NCBI GenBank assembly: GCA_016215705.1
Contig: JACRIR010000229.1
Location: 18,556 to 82,555 of the forward strand
DNA: 64,000 nucleotides
Direction of reading: 5' to 3'
Source of the DNA: Candidatus Poribacteria bacterium
GTDB taxonomy: Bacteria > Abyssobacteria > SURF-5
A program made the translations under genes and the position numbers. Below, piece after piece: positions 15,980-24,713 of the stretch (positions are counted from its first letter, which is position 1; every line of letters starts with the position of its first letter). Under the pieces are notes generated by a model. The model was not told the origin of the DNA, did no database searches, and worked only from the letters and a program-made list of their open reading frames with translations.

Positions 15980-17707
15980 GTGCCACTCGGCGCAAGAAAC
16001 CTGGGCGAAATACTTCTTGAAAACGGAGTCATTACCGCTGTGCAACTCGAGGAGGCCCTCGAGAAGCAGCGCACGTCACGGGAGTTTCTCGGAAGAACTC
16101 TCGTCAGCATGGGGTATGCCACCGAGCAGGATATCGTCAATGCCCTGGGCATCCAACAGGGCATGGAGCAGATCAAACTGTCCCAGCAGGCGATCGACTC
16201 CGAAGTCCTCAACATGGTTACATCGGACATCGCACAGTTTTACAATATAATTCCCATACGAAAGACGGATAACGTTCTTACCATCGCGATGGCCGATCCG
16301 CTGGCCATCAACACCATAGATGACCTCAAGGTGATACTCGGCTGCGAGATAGAGGGCGCGGTAAGCACGCAGAGTGAAATCCAGGCGGCAATCGAAAAAC
16401 ACTACGGCTATCAGGGTGAGTCAGCGGCGGCGATGATCGACGAACTCTTCGCCGACGTTGATAAAGTGATGGACGAGTCCGCCCTGAAGGGGGCGCGCGA
16501 ACAGATAGCGGATGCGAACAATCTCATTGCGCTCGCGCACGAAGGCCCCGTGATCAAACTCATCAATCTAGTTATTCTGCAGGCCGTGCAGAGCCGCGCG
16601 TCGGACTTGCATTTCGAGCCGTTCGAAGAGGAGTACCAGGTGCGCCAGCGCGTTGACGGCGTGCTCTACAAGATTGCCGCTCCTCCCAAACATCTGAGCC
16701 TTGCGGTCAGCTCGCGCCTTAAGGTCATGGCCAACCTTGATATCGCGGAGCGCAGGCTGCCCCAGGACGGACGCATCCAACTCTCTCTCGGCGGCAAAGA
16801 CATCGATCTTCGAATCTCGTTCCTGCCAACGATGTTTGGAGAAAGCATCGTTATCCGAATTCTTGACCGCAGCGCCGTCATGATCGTCCTCGACGGTCTC
16901 GGCTTTGAGAAAGAACAGTATGACGCAATGAAGCTGATCATTGACAAACCGAATGGAATCGTTCTGGTCACCGGACCCACCGGCTCAGGCAAGACAACCA
17001 CTCTGTACGCCTGCCTCAACGAGGTGAACGATCCGAAATGGAAAATCATCACAACCGAAGACCCGGTCGAGTACCAGGTGAGCGGGATTGTCCAGGTGAA
17101 CATAAACGACAAAGTGGGACTGACGTTCGCTAAATGTCTCCGGTCGATTCTCCGCCAGGACCCGGATATCTGCATGGTTGGTGAAATACGCGACACGGAA
17201 ACCGCAAGCATCGCGATTGAGGCATCACTCACCGGTCACCTTGTGTTCAGCACCCTCCATACCAACGATGCGCCAAGCACGGTTACTCGTCTCATCGATA
17301 TGGACGTAGAGCCATTCCTCCTTACGTCCACCATTGAGGCCATCGTGGCGCAGCGACTCGTTCGAAAAGTCTGCCTGTTCTGTCGCCAGGAAAGTGAGCC
17401 TACCGACGAGGAGCTCAAAGCTCTGGAACTGACGAGAGAGCAGATCAAAGGCCGCAAAATATACAAAGCGGTCGGCTGCAAAGAATGTTCCCATATCGGA
17501 TATAAAGGGCGAATCGGTATCTATGAACTTATGACCCTCAACGACGATATGCGAAACCTCATTCTCAACCGATGCTCGACCGGGGAGTTGAGAGACGCCG
17601 CCCTGAAAGCTGGTATGAAAACGCTCCGCGAAGCCGGTATCGCAAAACTGTTCGCCGGCATTACCACAGTCGATGAAGTTCTGGGTGAGACGATGACATA
17701 CGCCTGA
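15980..17707 (+). CDS. GspE/PilB-family secretion/pilus ATPase (third copy)
   Basis: Third assembly ATPase in a row. MshEN-like N-terminal domain (LGEILLENGVITAVQLEEAL), then the ATPase core with Walker A GPTGSGKTTT, Asp box (RASDLHFEPFEEEYQVRQRV), Walker B (ICMVGEIRD), His box and tetracysteine motif (CLFCR...CKEC). The Asp-box region differs from the other two: QVRQRVDG replaces the usual VRYRIDG, so one arginine-rich contact is altered. GTG 15980 is preceded by AAGGAGTGAGGAACC. About equally similar by eye to copies one and two, which suggests old duplication. Confidence 0.87.
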   Translation: MPLGARNLGEILLENGVITAVQLEEALEKQRTSREFLGRTLVSMGYATEQDIVNALGIQQGMEQIKLSQQAIDSEVLNMVTSDIAQFYNIIPIRKTDNVLTIAMADPLAINTIDDLKVILGCEIEGAVSTQSEIQAAIEKHYGYQGESAAAMIDELFADVDKVMDESALKGAREQIADANNLIALAHEGPVIKLINLVILQAVQSRASDLHFEPFEEEYQVRQRVDGVLYKIAAPPKHLSLAVSSRLKVMANLDIAERRLPQDGRIQLSLGGKDIDLRISFLPTMFGESIVIRILDRSAVMIVLDGLGFEKEQYDAMKLIIDKPNGIVLVTGPTGSGKTTTLYACLNEVNDPKWKIITTEDPVEYQVSGIVQVNINDKVGLTFAKCLRSILRQDPDICMVGEIRDTETASIAIEASLTGHLVFSTLHTNDAPSTVTRLIDMDVEPFLLTSTIEAIVAQRLVRKVCLFCRQESEPTDEELKALELTREQIKGRKIYKAVGCKECSHIGYKGRIGIYELMTLNDDMRNLILNRCSTGELRDAALKAGMKTLREAGIAKLFAGITTVDEVLGETMTYA

Positions 17708-18129
17708 AATCTCACTTGGGTTTTGACCTCAAACATCACGAATAATCTCCGTCGGACTAACCTTCTTTACTTAAGAATGCTTACAAGGAACCGAAGTGTA
17801 ATTATTCATTACACATTGTCCATGATGCATAAACATTTGATCAACTTTGGACTTAGGCAAGATACATACTCACAGGATCAAAGTGGGAGCCGAATACTAA
17901 CCGTTTGTTTAGTTGTTACCCAAGTCCTTTTTGCACCGGATGGATGGATTTGTTACAAATAAGGTCTGTGGATAATTTTGTGGATGGAGGGTTCTGATTC
18001 CCCCTGTATAATGTCTCTAACTATAACTCTGACAATCTGTTGTGATAGAGTGACATGAATGTTGATAACTCTGTGGATGAGTTCTTGAGAACGTCCCCTT
18101 CAGTGCTTTACTGACCGTTCGGTATAGCC
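17708..18129. other. AT-rich region with DnaA-box-like sites upstream of dnaA; possible origin or autoregulatory region
   Basis: A 422-base gene-free stretch. It holds one perfect DnaA box on the minus strand (TGTGGATAA, 17967-17975) and two near matches (TGTGGATGG 17979-17987, TGTGGATGA 18072-18080). A TATAAT at 18007-18012 lies among them. The sequence is clearly more AT-rich than neighbouring genes. Boxes next to dnaA are typical both of chromosomal origins and of dnaA self-regulation. No dnaN, gidA or rpmH is adjacent, so origin status is only a possibility. Confidence 0.45.
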
Positions 18130-19188
18130 ATGCGAACCATGCATTCCAACCTCAATCCTCAATATACATTTAGTAACTTCGTTGTGGGTTCCTGTAATCT
18201 GTTTGCTCATTCAGCGGCCAAAGCCGTTGCCGAAAAGCCTGCTGAATTGTATAATCCACTCTTTCTGTACGGCGGGGTTGGCCTTGGCAAAACGCATTTG
18301 ATGCAGGCTATAGGCCACTGCGCCTTGGCCGAGCACCGGGGCGGATTGAAGGCGGCGTACCTGTCGACGGAAAGTTTTACGAATCAACTTATAGCGGCTA
18401 TTCAAAACCGGGCGACCGAGGAATTCCGGCAGAAGTTCCGCAGCATCGATTTTTTGCTCATCGACGACATTCATTTCATTGCGGGGAAAGATGCGACACA
18501 GGAGGAGTTCTTTCACACTTTCAATGCGCTGCATGACAAGAAGAAGCAGATCGTGATTTCCTCCGACCGGCCTCCAAAGCAGATACCAACGCTTGAGGAA
18601 CGCCTGGTGAGCAGATTCGAATGGGGGCTCGTGGCCTTCCTGGAGGCTCCCGATTTCGACACGCGGGTCGCGATATTGAAGAAGAAAGCGGAAAACATGA
18701 AGGTAGCGCTTTCGTCCGATGTGTTCGATCTGATCGCCCAGCACATCAGCTCGAACATACGCGAGCTGGAAGGCGCGCTGACACGCGTCGTGGCCACGGC
18801 GAGTGTGCGCGAAAAAAAGCTCACGACCGACCTCGCGAGGGAGGTGCTCGATGACATTATCAAACGCGCGCACGGCGCCGAGATCACCCTCGAGAGCATC
18901 AAGAAGATTTCGGCGAAATTCTTCGGACTCCGGGAATCGGACCTGACATCGGCCAGGCGTTCCCGGGCGGTAACGTTCCCGCGACAAGTTGCCATGTATA
19001 TGGGCCGCCGGCTTACCTCTGCGTCTCTGCTCGAAATAGCCGACGCCTTCTCAAGGAATGACCACACCACGGTCATGCATGCATACCGCAAGATTGAGAA
19101 CATGCTTCGCGCCGACCCGAAAACAGGAGCTATGGTCGAGAGCCTTCGCCGGCAAATCGAAGCGGGGGAAAGCGGCAAAATCCCCTGA
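18130..19188 (+). CDS. dnaA: DnaA-family replication initiator lacking domains I/II
   Basis: AAA+ initiator that binds DnaA boxes. The protein starts almost directly with domain III (LNPQYTFSNFVVGS). Walker A is GGVGLGKT (residues 48-55), Walker B LLIDD (109-113), sensor and arginine-finger region follow, and domain IV carries the DnaA signature (RQVAMYMGRRLT, NDHTTVMHAYRKIE). At 352 residues it is about 90-110 shorter than standard DnaA. The missing part is the N-terminal domain that recruits helicase and DnaA partners. An in-frame TGA at 18112-18114 rules out a longer form. No clear RBS; ATG 18130 or 18139. Either a reduced main initiator or an auxiliary paralogue. Confidence 0.85.
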   Translation: MRTMHSNLNPQYTFSNFVVGSCNLFAHSAAKAVAEKPAELYNPLFLYGGVGLGKTHLMQAIGHCALAEHRGGLKAAYLSTESFTNQLIAAIQNRATEEFRQKFRSIDFLLIDDIHFIAGKDATQEEFFHTFNALHDKKKQIVISSDRPPKQIPTLEERLVSRFEWGLVAFLEAPDFDTRVAILKKKAENMKVALSSDVFDLIAQHISSNIRELEGALTRVVATASVREKKLTTDLAREVLDDIIKRAHGAEITLESIKKISAKFFGLRESDLTSARRSRAVTFPRQVAMYMGRRLTSASLLEIADAFSRNDHTTVMHAYRKIENMLRADPKTGAMVESLRRQIEAGESGKIP

Positions 19189-19258
19189 ACCACTCATTCT
19201 CAAAGTCGCTGATTCTTGCAGTGATTTCTTGCGCGAACCTCACGCAAACAGATCACAC

Positions 19259-19400
19259 GAGCGCAATGAATTGCGCCCCTACAGGCATAAATGAAGAAAA
19301 TCGGGGACATGATGTCGCATCGTGTCCCCGATTTTCTGAGGCGTGATTCATAGCGCCCGATGTATGCTGTCTGGTTGCGGCTATGCTGCGCTGAGACTCC
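19259..19400. repeat. Composite nested inverted-repeat element
   Basis: Outer arms GCGCAATGAATTGCGCCCCT and GATTCATAGCGCCCGA enclose a GAAAATCGGGGACA...TGTCCCCGATTTTC palindrome (19295-19336). A near copy of the whole arrangement, about 140 bases, lies at 33758-33893; a shorter relative is at 26863-26932. No ORF is present, so it resembles a miniature non-autonomous element. Confidence 0.75.
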
Positions 19401-19429
19401 TTGACTTTTTCTGCTCTCTTCTCTACCAT
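19401..19429 (+). promoter_or_regulatory. Possible promoter of the phosphatase gene
   Basis: TTGACT 19401-19406, a 17-base spacer and TACCAT 19424-19429 (four of six matches to the -10 consensus). The start codon 19438 would be only a base or two from the predicted transcript start, so the mRNA could be leaderless. Confidence 0.45.
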
Positions 19430-19437
19430 TGGAATTG

Positions 19438-19941
19438 ATGAAGCATAACGTATTATTTATCTGCACCGGCAATTTGTGCAGGTCCCCCATTGCGGAGGGC
19501 ATCCTGAGACAAAAGCTGGCTGAACGAAAAATCAATTCGGTAGTCTCGTCATCCGCGGGCACCTTTGCGCTGATCGGGCGTCCTGCCGCCGATCTCGCAG
19601 TCAAAGTGGCTGCTGAGCAAGGAGTGGACATTTCCGGTCATCGCTCACGCCCGATTACAAAAAAAATTCTTGAGGGGGCCGACATCGTTCTCGGCATGGA
19701 GACCGATCATATTGTCGAGGCCGGTGTCGTAGTCAAAGATGGCGGAGGCAAGTACCGCTTGCTGTCCGAGTACGGACCCAAGCGCATACGCGGCCGCGAC
19801 ATTGAAGACCCATATGGTTCGCCCTATGAATATTTTCTTCACACGTACGAAATTATCGAGAAATGCGTGGAGGCCCTGGTCGATGACCTTCAGGACAAAT
19901 GGGGCTTGATGCGGCAAGACTGCCAACGCAAGCGCCAGTAG
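19438..19941 (+). CDS. Low-molecular-weight protein-tyrosine-phosphatase family protein
   Basis: Cytoplasmic phosphatase (or arsenate-reductase-like) of the LMW-PTP family. Active-site P-loop CTGNLCRS near the N-terminus (Cys nucleophile, Arg seven residues on) and the general-acid motif DIEDPYGSP near the C-terminus. Central motif GHRSRPITKKIL is typical of the bacterial CpsB/Wzb-like branch (residues 60-75). Length of 167 residues is normal. ATG 19438 is preferred over TTG 19429, which overlaps the possible -10 box. Usual substrates are tyrosine-phosphorylated proteins, but no kinase gene is adjacent. Confidence 0.88.
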   Translation: MKHNVLFICTGNLCRSPIAEGILRQKLAERKINSVVSSSAGTFALIGRPAADLAVKVAAEQGVDISGHRSRPITKKILEGADIVLGMETDHIVEAGVVVKDGGGKYRLLSEYGPKRIRGRDIEDPYGSPYEYFLHTYEIIEKCVEALVDDLQDKWGLMRQDCQRKRQ

Positions 19942-20043
19942 CGTGGCTGAATACCCCTTCGATACTCTCCTGTTCATGGCGGCGCGCGACCACGCGCCGC
20001 TGCGCGAATATGCAGATTCTTAACGGAGTTGTGGGATAGATTC

Positions 20044-20082
20044 CTTCCCCCCTTTATTCAAGGAGGGGCGAAGGAGGGTTTA
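20044..20082. repeat. CCCCTTT...AAGGAGGGG repeat
   Basis: CCCCCCTTTATTCAAGGAGGGG followed by a partial second unit. It belongs to the same family as the copies at 4863-4910 and within gspJ (9748-9852). Lies about 50 bases upstream of polX. Confidence 0.65.
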
Positions 20083-20132
20083 TCGGACAACGCTGAATGT
20101 AAGCCCTCAAACGCAGAGGCTCCTTTTCACCA

Positions 20133-21836
20133 ATGAAAAACGCAGAGATTGCGGAAATATTCGACAAGATTGCGGATATTCTCGAGTTCAAAGGCGAGAT
20201 CGTATTCAAGGTGAACTCGTACCGCAAGGCCGCTCGGACGCTCCGAGACACAACCGAAGACGTTGCCGTCATCGCGGCAGGGAACCGGTTGTTGGACATG
20301 CCCGGCGTCGGCAAGAGCACTGCCGACAAGATCGTCGAATACCTCGAAACCGGGACGATAAAGAAATATGATGAAGAACGAAAAGGATTATCCGACGAGC
20401 TTATCCGGATGCTCCAGATACCCGGAATGGGGCCCAAGACCCTTGCCCTCATTCACTCGAAACTCAAGATAGACACATTCGAGGCTCTCGAGAAGGCGAT
20501 TCACTCGGGCGAGTTGACCGAGCTTCCCGGCATGGGCGCGAAAAAAGCGGAGAATATTCTGAAGGGCATCGAGTTGCTCCGCGAAGCCGCGAAACGGATA
20601 CCCATCGGGGTTGCGCTTCCGGTAGCCGAGGACGTTGTGGCGGCGGTTCTCAAGTTTCCGACTGTCAAGCGCGCCGAAGTCGCCGGCAGTCTCAGACGAA
20701 TGAAGGAAACCATCGGAGATATCGACATCCTGGCCTCATCCCCCGATGCGGTCAAGACCATCGAGGCGTTCACATCGCTCCCGCAGGTGAAAAGAGTGCT
20801 CGCCGCCGGAACCACAAAAGCGAGCGTGATTGTCGAAGGGAATAAGCAGATCGATCTTCGCGTCATTGAGGAGAACAGCTTTGGCGCAGCGCTTCAGTAC
20901 TTCACCGGCTCGAAGGCTCACAACATCAAGCTCAGAGATATCGCCAGAGGCATGGGGCTCAAGGTCAATGAGTACGGCGTCTTTCGCGGGGATGAGAAAG
21001 TCGGAGGCAGGGAAGAAGAAGAAATTTACGCCGCCGTCGGCCTGATCTGGATGCCGCCTGAGATCAGGGAGGACAGAGGCGAGATAGAGGCGGCGATGAA
21101 GAATGCCCTGCCCGAGCTTGTGACTGTCGGGCAGATAAAAGGCGATATGCACGTGCATTCGGATTTCAGCGACGGCAAAGCTGCCATCGCCCAGCTTGCG
21201 GAACGGGCTCAAGAGCTCGGATACAAATACCTTGCCGTCACCGACCATTCGCAATCTCTCAAGATCGCTCACGGTCTGACGCCGGAACGCGTGGAAGAAA
21301 AACGCGAGCTGATTCAGAAAATCAATTCCAAACTGAAGGGTCTCACGCTGCTGCTCGGAACTGAGATGGACATACTCTCGGACGGCGCGCTCGACTATCC
21401 TGAGAAGCTCCTCGAGAAATTTGACTGGGTCGTCGCCTCCATCCATTCGGGCTTCAAGCAGCCCCGCGAGAAGATCACGCAGCGAATCGTCTCGGCCATG
21501 AGGAGCCCTCTCGTCGATTGCATCGCGCATCCCACCGGCAGACTCATCGGCCAGCGTGCCGCTTACGAAGTCGACGTCGAGGAAATCCTCGAGGTTGCAG
21601 CGGAAACCAGGACTGCCATTGAGATCAATGCGAACTCTGAACGGCTCGACCTCGACGATGTCGGCTGCAAACGCGCGAAACAACTCGGTGTCATGCTTGC
21701 CATCGGGACCGATGCGCACAAGCTCGAGCACATGGACATGTTTCGGCTCGGCGTTGCCGTCGCGCGCCGGGGCTGGCTCGAACCTCCCGACGTTCTGAAC
21801 ACGCTTCCCTTGAAGAAACTCCGCCGAAAACGATGA
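20133..21836 (+). CDS. polX: Bacterial family X DNA polymerase with PHP domain (PolX)
   Basis: Gap-filling DNA polymerase/3'-5' exonuclease for base-excision repair. The N-terminal 8-kDa-like and helix-hairpin-helix regions come first (MPGVGKSTADKIVEYL, IPGMGPKTL, LPGMGAKKAENIL). The nucleotidyltransferase palm follows with GDIDIL and QIDLRVI aspartates, and then the PHP domain from about residue 340 (DMHVHSDFSDGK, TDHS, HPTGR, TDAH). The 567-residue length matches the family and the metal ligands appear intact. The start ATG 20133 gives the canonical N-terminus (KNAEIAEIFDKIADILE). Confidence 0.94.
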   Translation: MKNAEIAEIFDKIADILEFKGEIVFKVNSYRKAARTLRDTTEDVAVIAAGNRLLDMPGVGKSTADKIVEYLETGTIKKYDEERKGLSDELIRMLQIPGMGPKTLALIHSKLKIDTFEALEKAIHSGELTELPGMGAKKAENILKGIELLREAAKRIPIGVALPVAEDVVAAVLKFPTVKRAEVAGSLRRMKETIGDIDILASSPDAVKTIEAFTSLPQVKRVLAAGTTKASVIVEGNKQIDLRVIEENSFGAALQYFTGSKAHNIKLRDIARGMGLKVNEYGVFRGDEKVGGREEEEIYAAVGLIWMPPEIREDRGEIEAAMKNALPELVTVGQIKGDMHVHSDFSDGKAAIAQLAERAQELGYKYLAVTDHSQSLKIAHGLTPERVEEKRELIQKINSKLKGLTLLLGTEMDILSDGALDYPEKLLEKFDWVVASIHSGFKQPREKITQRIVSAMRSPLVDCIAHPTGRLIGQRAAYEVDVEEILEVAAETRTAIEINANSERLDLDDVGCKRAKQLGVMLAIGTDAHKLEHMDMFRLGVAVARRGWLEPPDVLNTLPLKKLRRKR

Positions 21837-21859
21837 GGTCGCTTATTCATAAATTGTCC

Positions 21860-21889
21860 TTGACAAGTAGTGATATTCCGGTCTATAAT
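21860..21889 (+). promoter_or_regulatory. Sigma70-type promoter of the arsR-like gene
   Basis: Perfect TTGACA 21860-21865, an 18-base spacer and perfect TATAAT 21884-21889. The longest reading frame starts inside the -10 box, which argues for the internal TTG start at 21937. Confidence 0.75.
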
Positions 21890-21936
21890 TGAATCGCAAT
21901 ATCGGGATTAAGCGAAATACCAGAGGTGATACCCGC

Positions 21937-22284
21937 TTGAATCAAGAACAGATTGTCAGGGTCTTCAAGGCCCTAGCCAATGAAAACAGACTAAGAATCC
22001 TTGAGGCAATCATTAGCAGCGACACTCCATGCAAGTTTTGCCCGGAAGACCTGGGCCTGACCGACATGAAACAAGGTTCCATCTGTTGCGTGGATGAGAT
22101 CGTCGGCCAATTCGACATGGCTCAGTCAACAATATCTCAGCACCTGAAGGAATTGTATGATGCCGGTCTGCTTGAGCGCCACAAGAAAGCGCAATGGGTA
22201 TATTACACGGTTAGTCGCGCAAGGTTTCAGGAAATAGCCGAATACCTGCGTCAGTTTTCATCGGATTTTGCGCGTAAGAAATGA
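21937..22284 (+). CDS. ArsR-family transcriptional regulator with Cys-rich insert
   Basis: Winged-helix repressor of 115 residues. The ArsR core is clear: FKALANENRLRILEAI, recognition helix MAQSTISQHLKELYDAGLLE, and wing KAQWVYYTV. An extra loop after helix 2 contains Cys-32, Cys-35, Cys-50 and Cys-51 (PCKFCPEDLG, GSICCVDEIV), which could bind a metal or sense redox state. TTG 21937 is chosen because AGAGGTG precedes it. It lies 148 bases before the dehydratase-type genes, which it may control; an AT-rich stretch around 22303-22330 could hold an operator. Confidence 0.85.
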   Translation: MNQEQIVRVFKALANENRLRILEAIISSDTPCKFCPEDLGLTDMKQGSICCVDEIVGQFDMAQSTISQHLKELYDAGLLERHKKAQWVYYTVSRARFQEIAEYLRQFSSDFARKK

Positions 22285-22432
22285 GATTCTTGTTGGCATG
22301 TAGTTCGATAAATAGCTATATTTAAATAGGCCAATAGACTAAGAGCTCATAATTTGGAAGGACAGCATGGGGTTCATCCCCCCTCTTAGCTACTAACACA
22401 AAGCGGTCCCCCAGCGGCGAGGTGATACTTCT

Positions 22433-23506
22433 ATGAACTCTCAAGACCCGGATGCTTCAATAAGCATCTCCTATTTCTGCTCGTGCGTTCCGCAGGAAAT
22501 CATCATGGCTGCCGGTCTCGCGCCGAAACGGATGATTCCCCGCGCGCGACCGTCTGAGGCCGACGCCTATATTCACCCGAACACATGTCCTTACGTGAAG
22601 AGCCTTCTCGCGTCGGCTCTCGCAAGCAGGGAATCTAAGACGGCGGGAGTAGTCTTCGCGAACTCGTGCGACGGCATGAGAAGGCTCCACGACATCTGGA
22701 GAGAATATGCGAAGACAGTTCCCTCATTGTTCATCGAAGTCCCCAAAAAGAGTGACCCCGATTCAATCGAGTTCTTTGGCTCTGAGTTGCGAAGACTTGC
22801 TGATAATGTGGAGACCGAATTCTCGGGATCACGAGTGACTGTGGCGGGCCTCAACGATGCAATCAGGGAGTGCAATCACATTCGTCGTCTGATGGCTGAG
22901 GTCTTCAGGCTTCAAAGAGATGCGGACTCTGGCGTCTCCGGCCTGTCGGTCTTCAACTTATGCCTCGAAGGCGCGGAGTCCGGCGGCCCCAGCCTTATGG
23001 AAAGATTGCAGAAGTTCGTCTCAGAGCCGAGGGAGAGGGAACCCGGCGGCGACAAGCCGAGAATCCTCCTGACCGGGAATGTTGTTCATCGTCCGGATTT
23101 GATTACGCTCGTCGAAGACTTAGGCGGGAGGCTTGTGGCGTTGGATACATGTATCGGGGCTCGACACTATGAGACGCTTGTGGAAGAGAATTCTGCAGAT
23201 CCCCTGACGGCGCTGGCAAGGCGTTATCTGCAAAAACCCTCATGTGCAAGAATGGAAGGAATCGAGCAACGCTTCCAGTATCTCAAAAGGATGGCAAGTG
23301 ATTCGGCCGCTGACGGGGTCATCTTCAGCGCCGTGAAGTTCTGCGAACATTATGCATACGAGGCGTCGTTAATGCGCACCACATTCGAGGAAGCAGGAAT
23401 CCCGTTCCTTTATCTCGAGAACGACTATGAGTGGTCCGGCGTCGAGCAGGCGCGAACGCGGGTTGAAGCCTTCCTCACAATCGTCGGCGGGAGGAGGTCT
23501 GAGTAG
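22433..23506 (+). CDS. 2-hydroxyacyl-CoA dehydratase / benzoyl-CoA reductase-type subunit (small partner)
   Basis: D-component subunit related to HgdB/FldC/BcrB, iron-sulfur proteins that accept ATP-driven low-potential electrons to dehydrate 2-hydroxyacyl-CoA or reduce aromatic CoA esters. Conserved cysteines occur in YFCSCVPQEI, HPNTCPYVKSLL and ANSCDGMRRL. The C-terminal part has FCEHYAYEASLMRTTFEEAG and the ending typical of the family. RBS GAGGTG lies about 8 bases ahead of ATG 22433. The partner gene starts two bases downstream. No activator ATPase (HgdC-like) is present in the window, so the substrate cannot be assigned and the electron donor must be encoded elsewhere. Confidence 0.87.
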   Translation: MNSQDPDASISISYFCSCVPQEIIMAAGLAPKRMIPRARPSEADAYIHPNTCPYVKSLLASALASRESKTAGVVFANSCDGMRRLHDIWREYAKTVPSLFIEVPKKSDPDSIEFFGSELRRLADNVETEFSGSRVTVAGLNDAIRECNHIRRLMAEVFRLQRDADSGVSGLSVFNLCLEGAESGGPSLMERLQKFVSEPREREPGGDKPRILLTGNVVHRPDLITLVEDLGGRLVALDTCIGARHYETLVEENSADPLTALARRYLQKPSCARMEGIEQRFQYLKRMASDSAADGVIFSAVKFCEHYAYEASLMRTTFEEAGIPFLYLENDYEWSGVEQARTRVEAFLTIVGGRRSE

Positions 23507-23507
23507 A

Positions 23508-24713
23508 ATGTTCAAGACAATGCTTGAGATGATGGAGCAACAGACGGCGTCCCTCCTCAGTGAAAGAGAAGACGCGCGGGCGCTGTGGTACAACGAGTGG
23601 GCAAGACTTTTCTTGAAAGCATACGAGCCGGGCAAGAAGGTTGTCTACACATCCATCTACGCTTTTCCCATGGAGCTTCTTGCGGCGTTCGACGTTGTTC
23701 CGTTTGATTTCGAGATTGCCGGCGCCATGATGGCCACGACTGATCTCGGGGTTCCGACGATGAAGGAGGCCGAGGATAGAGGATATCCGATGGATATATG
23801 TTCATTCCATCGCGCGGCTCTCGGCGCTTCCTTTAATGGCTATTTCCCTGATCCTGCGATTCTCCTGACGACTTCATACTATTGCGCCGGAAAGTCGAAG
23901 GCGAGCGAAATCCTTTCGCTGTTCCACGGAAAGGAGCATTTTCTTCTGTACGTCCCCGCAGAAATAAATAAGGATTCGATCCGCTACGTGGAAAATCAAC
24001 TACGTCAAATCGTCAATAAACTGGAAACCATCACAGGACAGAAGCTTGATGAGGACCGACTGAAAGCGGCTGTCCGAAGCGCCAACAGGGCCCGAAGCTC
24101 GCGATTGAAATTGCTCGATTTATTGAAACACCGCCCTTGCCCGTGGGGTGGCAACCAACTCATCGGATTCTCGATCAACGGCCTACTGTTTAACGGGACA
24201 GAAATCATGGAGAGGCTGAACGAGGCGTTCGCGCGCGAGGCGCAAGAGAGAATCAAGACCGGAAAAGTAAGGCCCGAGAAACACAGGATTTACTGGTTTG
24301 CGTGGCTGCCGACATATAAATCCAATCTCTTCGACATACTCAAGGAAAACGGAGTCAGTATTCCGCTTTGCGAAACTTTCAGGGTCTATTGGGATGAGAT
24401 TGATGAGGACCATCCATTCGAAGGGCTCGCGCTCAAGTGCCTTAAGAACCCGTTTGTGGGACCCGCATCAAGAAGAGTGCAAAGCATTGACAAGATCGTA
24501 GACGAATACGGCATCGACGGCACATTGCTCTTTGCGACGCCCGCATGCCGCCAAGCAAACAGCGCATACCGGGTCTTGAAGGATTCACTGGCAAAGTTCG
24601 GCATTCCGTTTCTTATGCTCAACATGGACATTGGCGACCCGCGCGGCTATTCCCCCGAGCAGACAAAAACTCGACTGGAAGGCTTCATAGAGCTTATGGA
24701 TCAGCATGGGTGA
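23508..24713 (+). CDS. 2-hydroxyacyl-CoA dehydratase / benzoyl-CoA reductase-type subunit (large partner)
   Basis: Second D-component subunit (402 residues), likely forming a heterodimer with the preceding protein. Family features are the N-terminal YTSIYAFPMELLAAFDVVPF, cysteines in PMDICSFHRAALG, SYYCAGKSKASE and TPACRQANSAYR, and a C-terminal LNMDIGDPRGYSPEQTKTRL. ATG 23508 follows GGGAGGAGG in the end of the previous gene, so the two are translated together. The longest frame (from 23427) would overlap the partner gene and is rejected. Confidence 0.87.
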   Translation: MFKTMLEMMEQQTASLLSEREDARALWYNEWARLFLKAYEPGKKVVYTSIYAFPMELLAAFDVVPFDFEIAGAMMATTDLGVPTMKEAEDRGYPMDICSFHRAALGASFNGYFPDPAILLTTSYYCAGKSKASEILSLFHGKEHFLLYVPAEINKDSIRYVENQLRQIVNKLETITGQKLDEDRLKAAVRSANRARSSRLKLLDLLKHRPCPWGGNQLIGFSINGLLFNGTEIMERLNEAFAREAQERIKTGKVRPEKHRIYWFAWLPTYKSNLFDILKENGVSIPLCETFRVYWDEIDEDHPFEGLALKCLKNPFVGPASRRVQSIDKIVDEYGIDGTLLFATPACRQANSAYRVLKDSLAKFGIPFLMLNMDIGDPRGYSPEQTKTRLEGFIELMDQHG

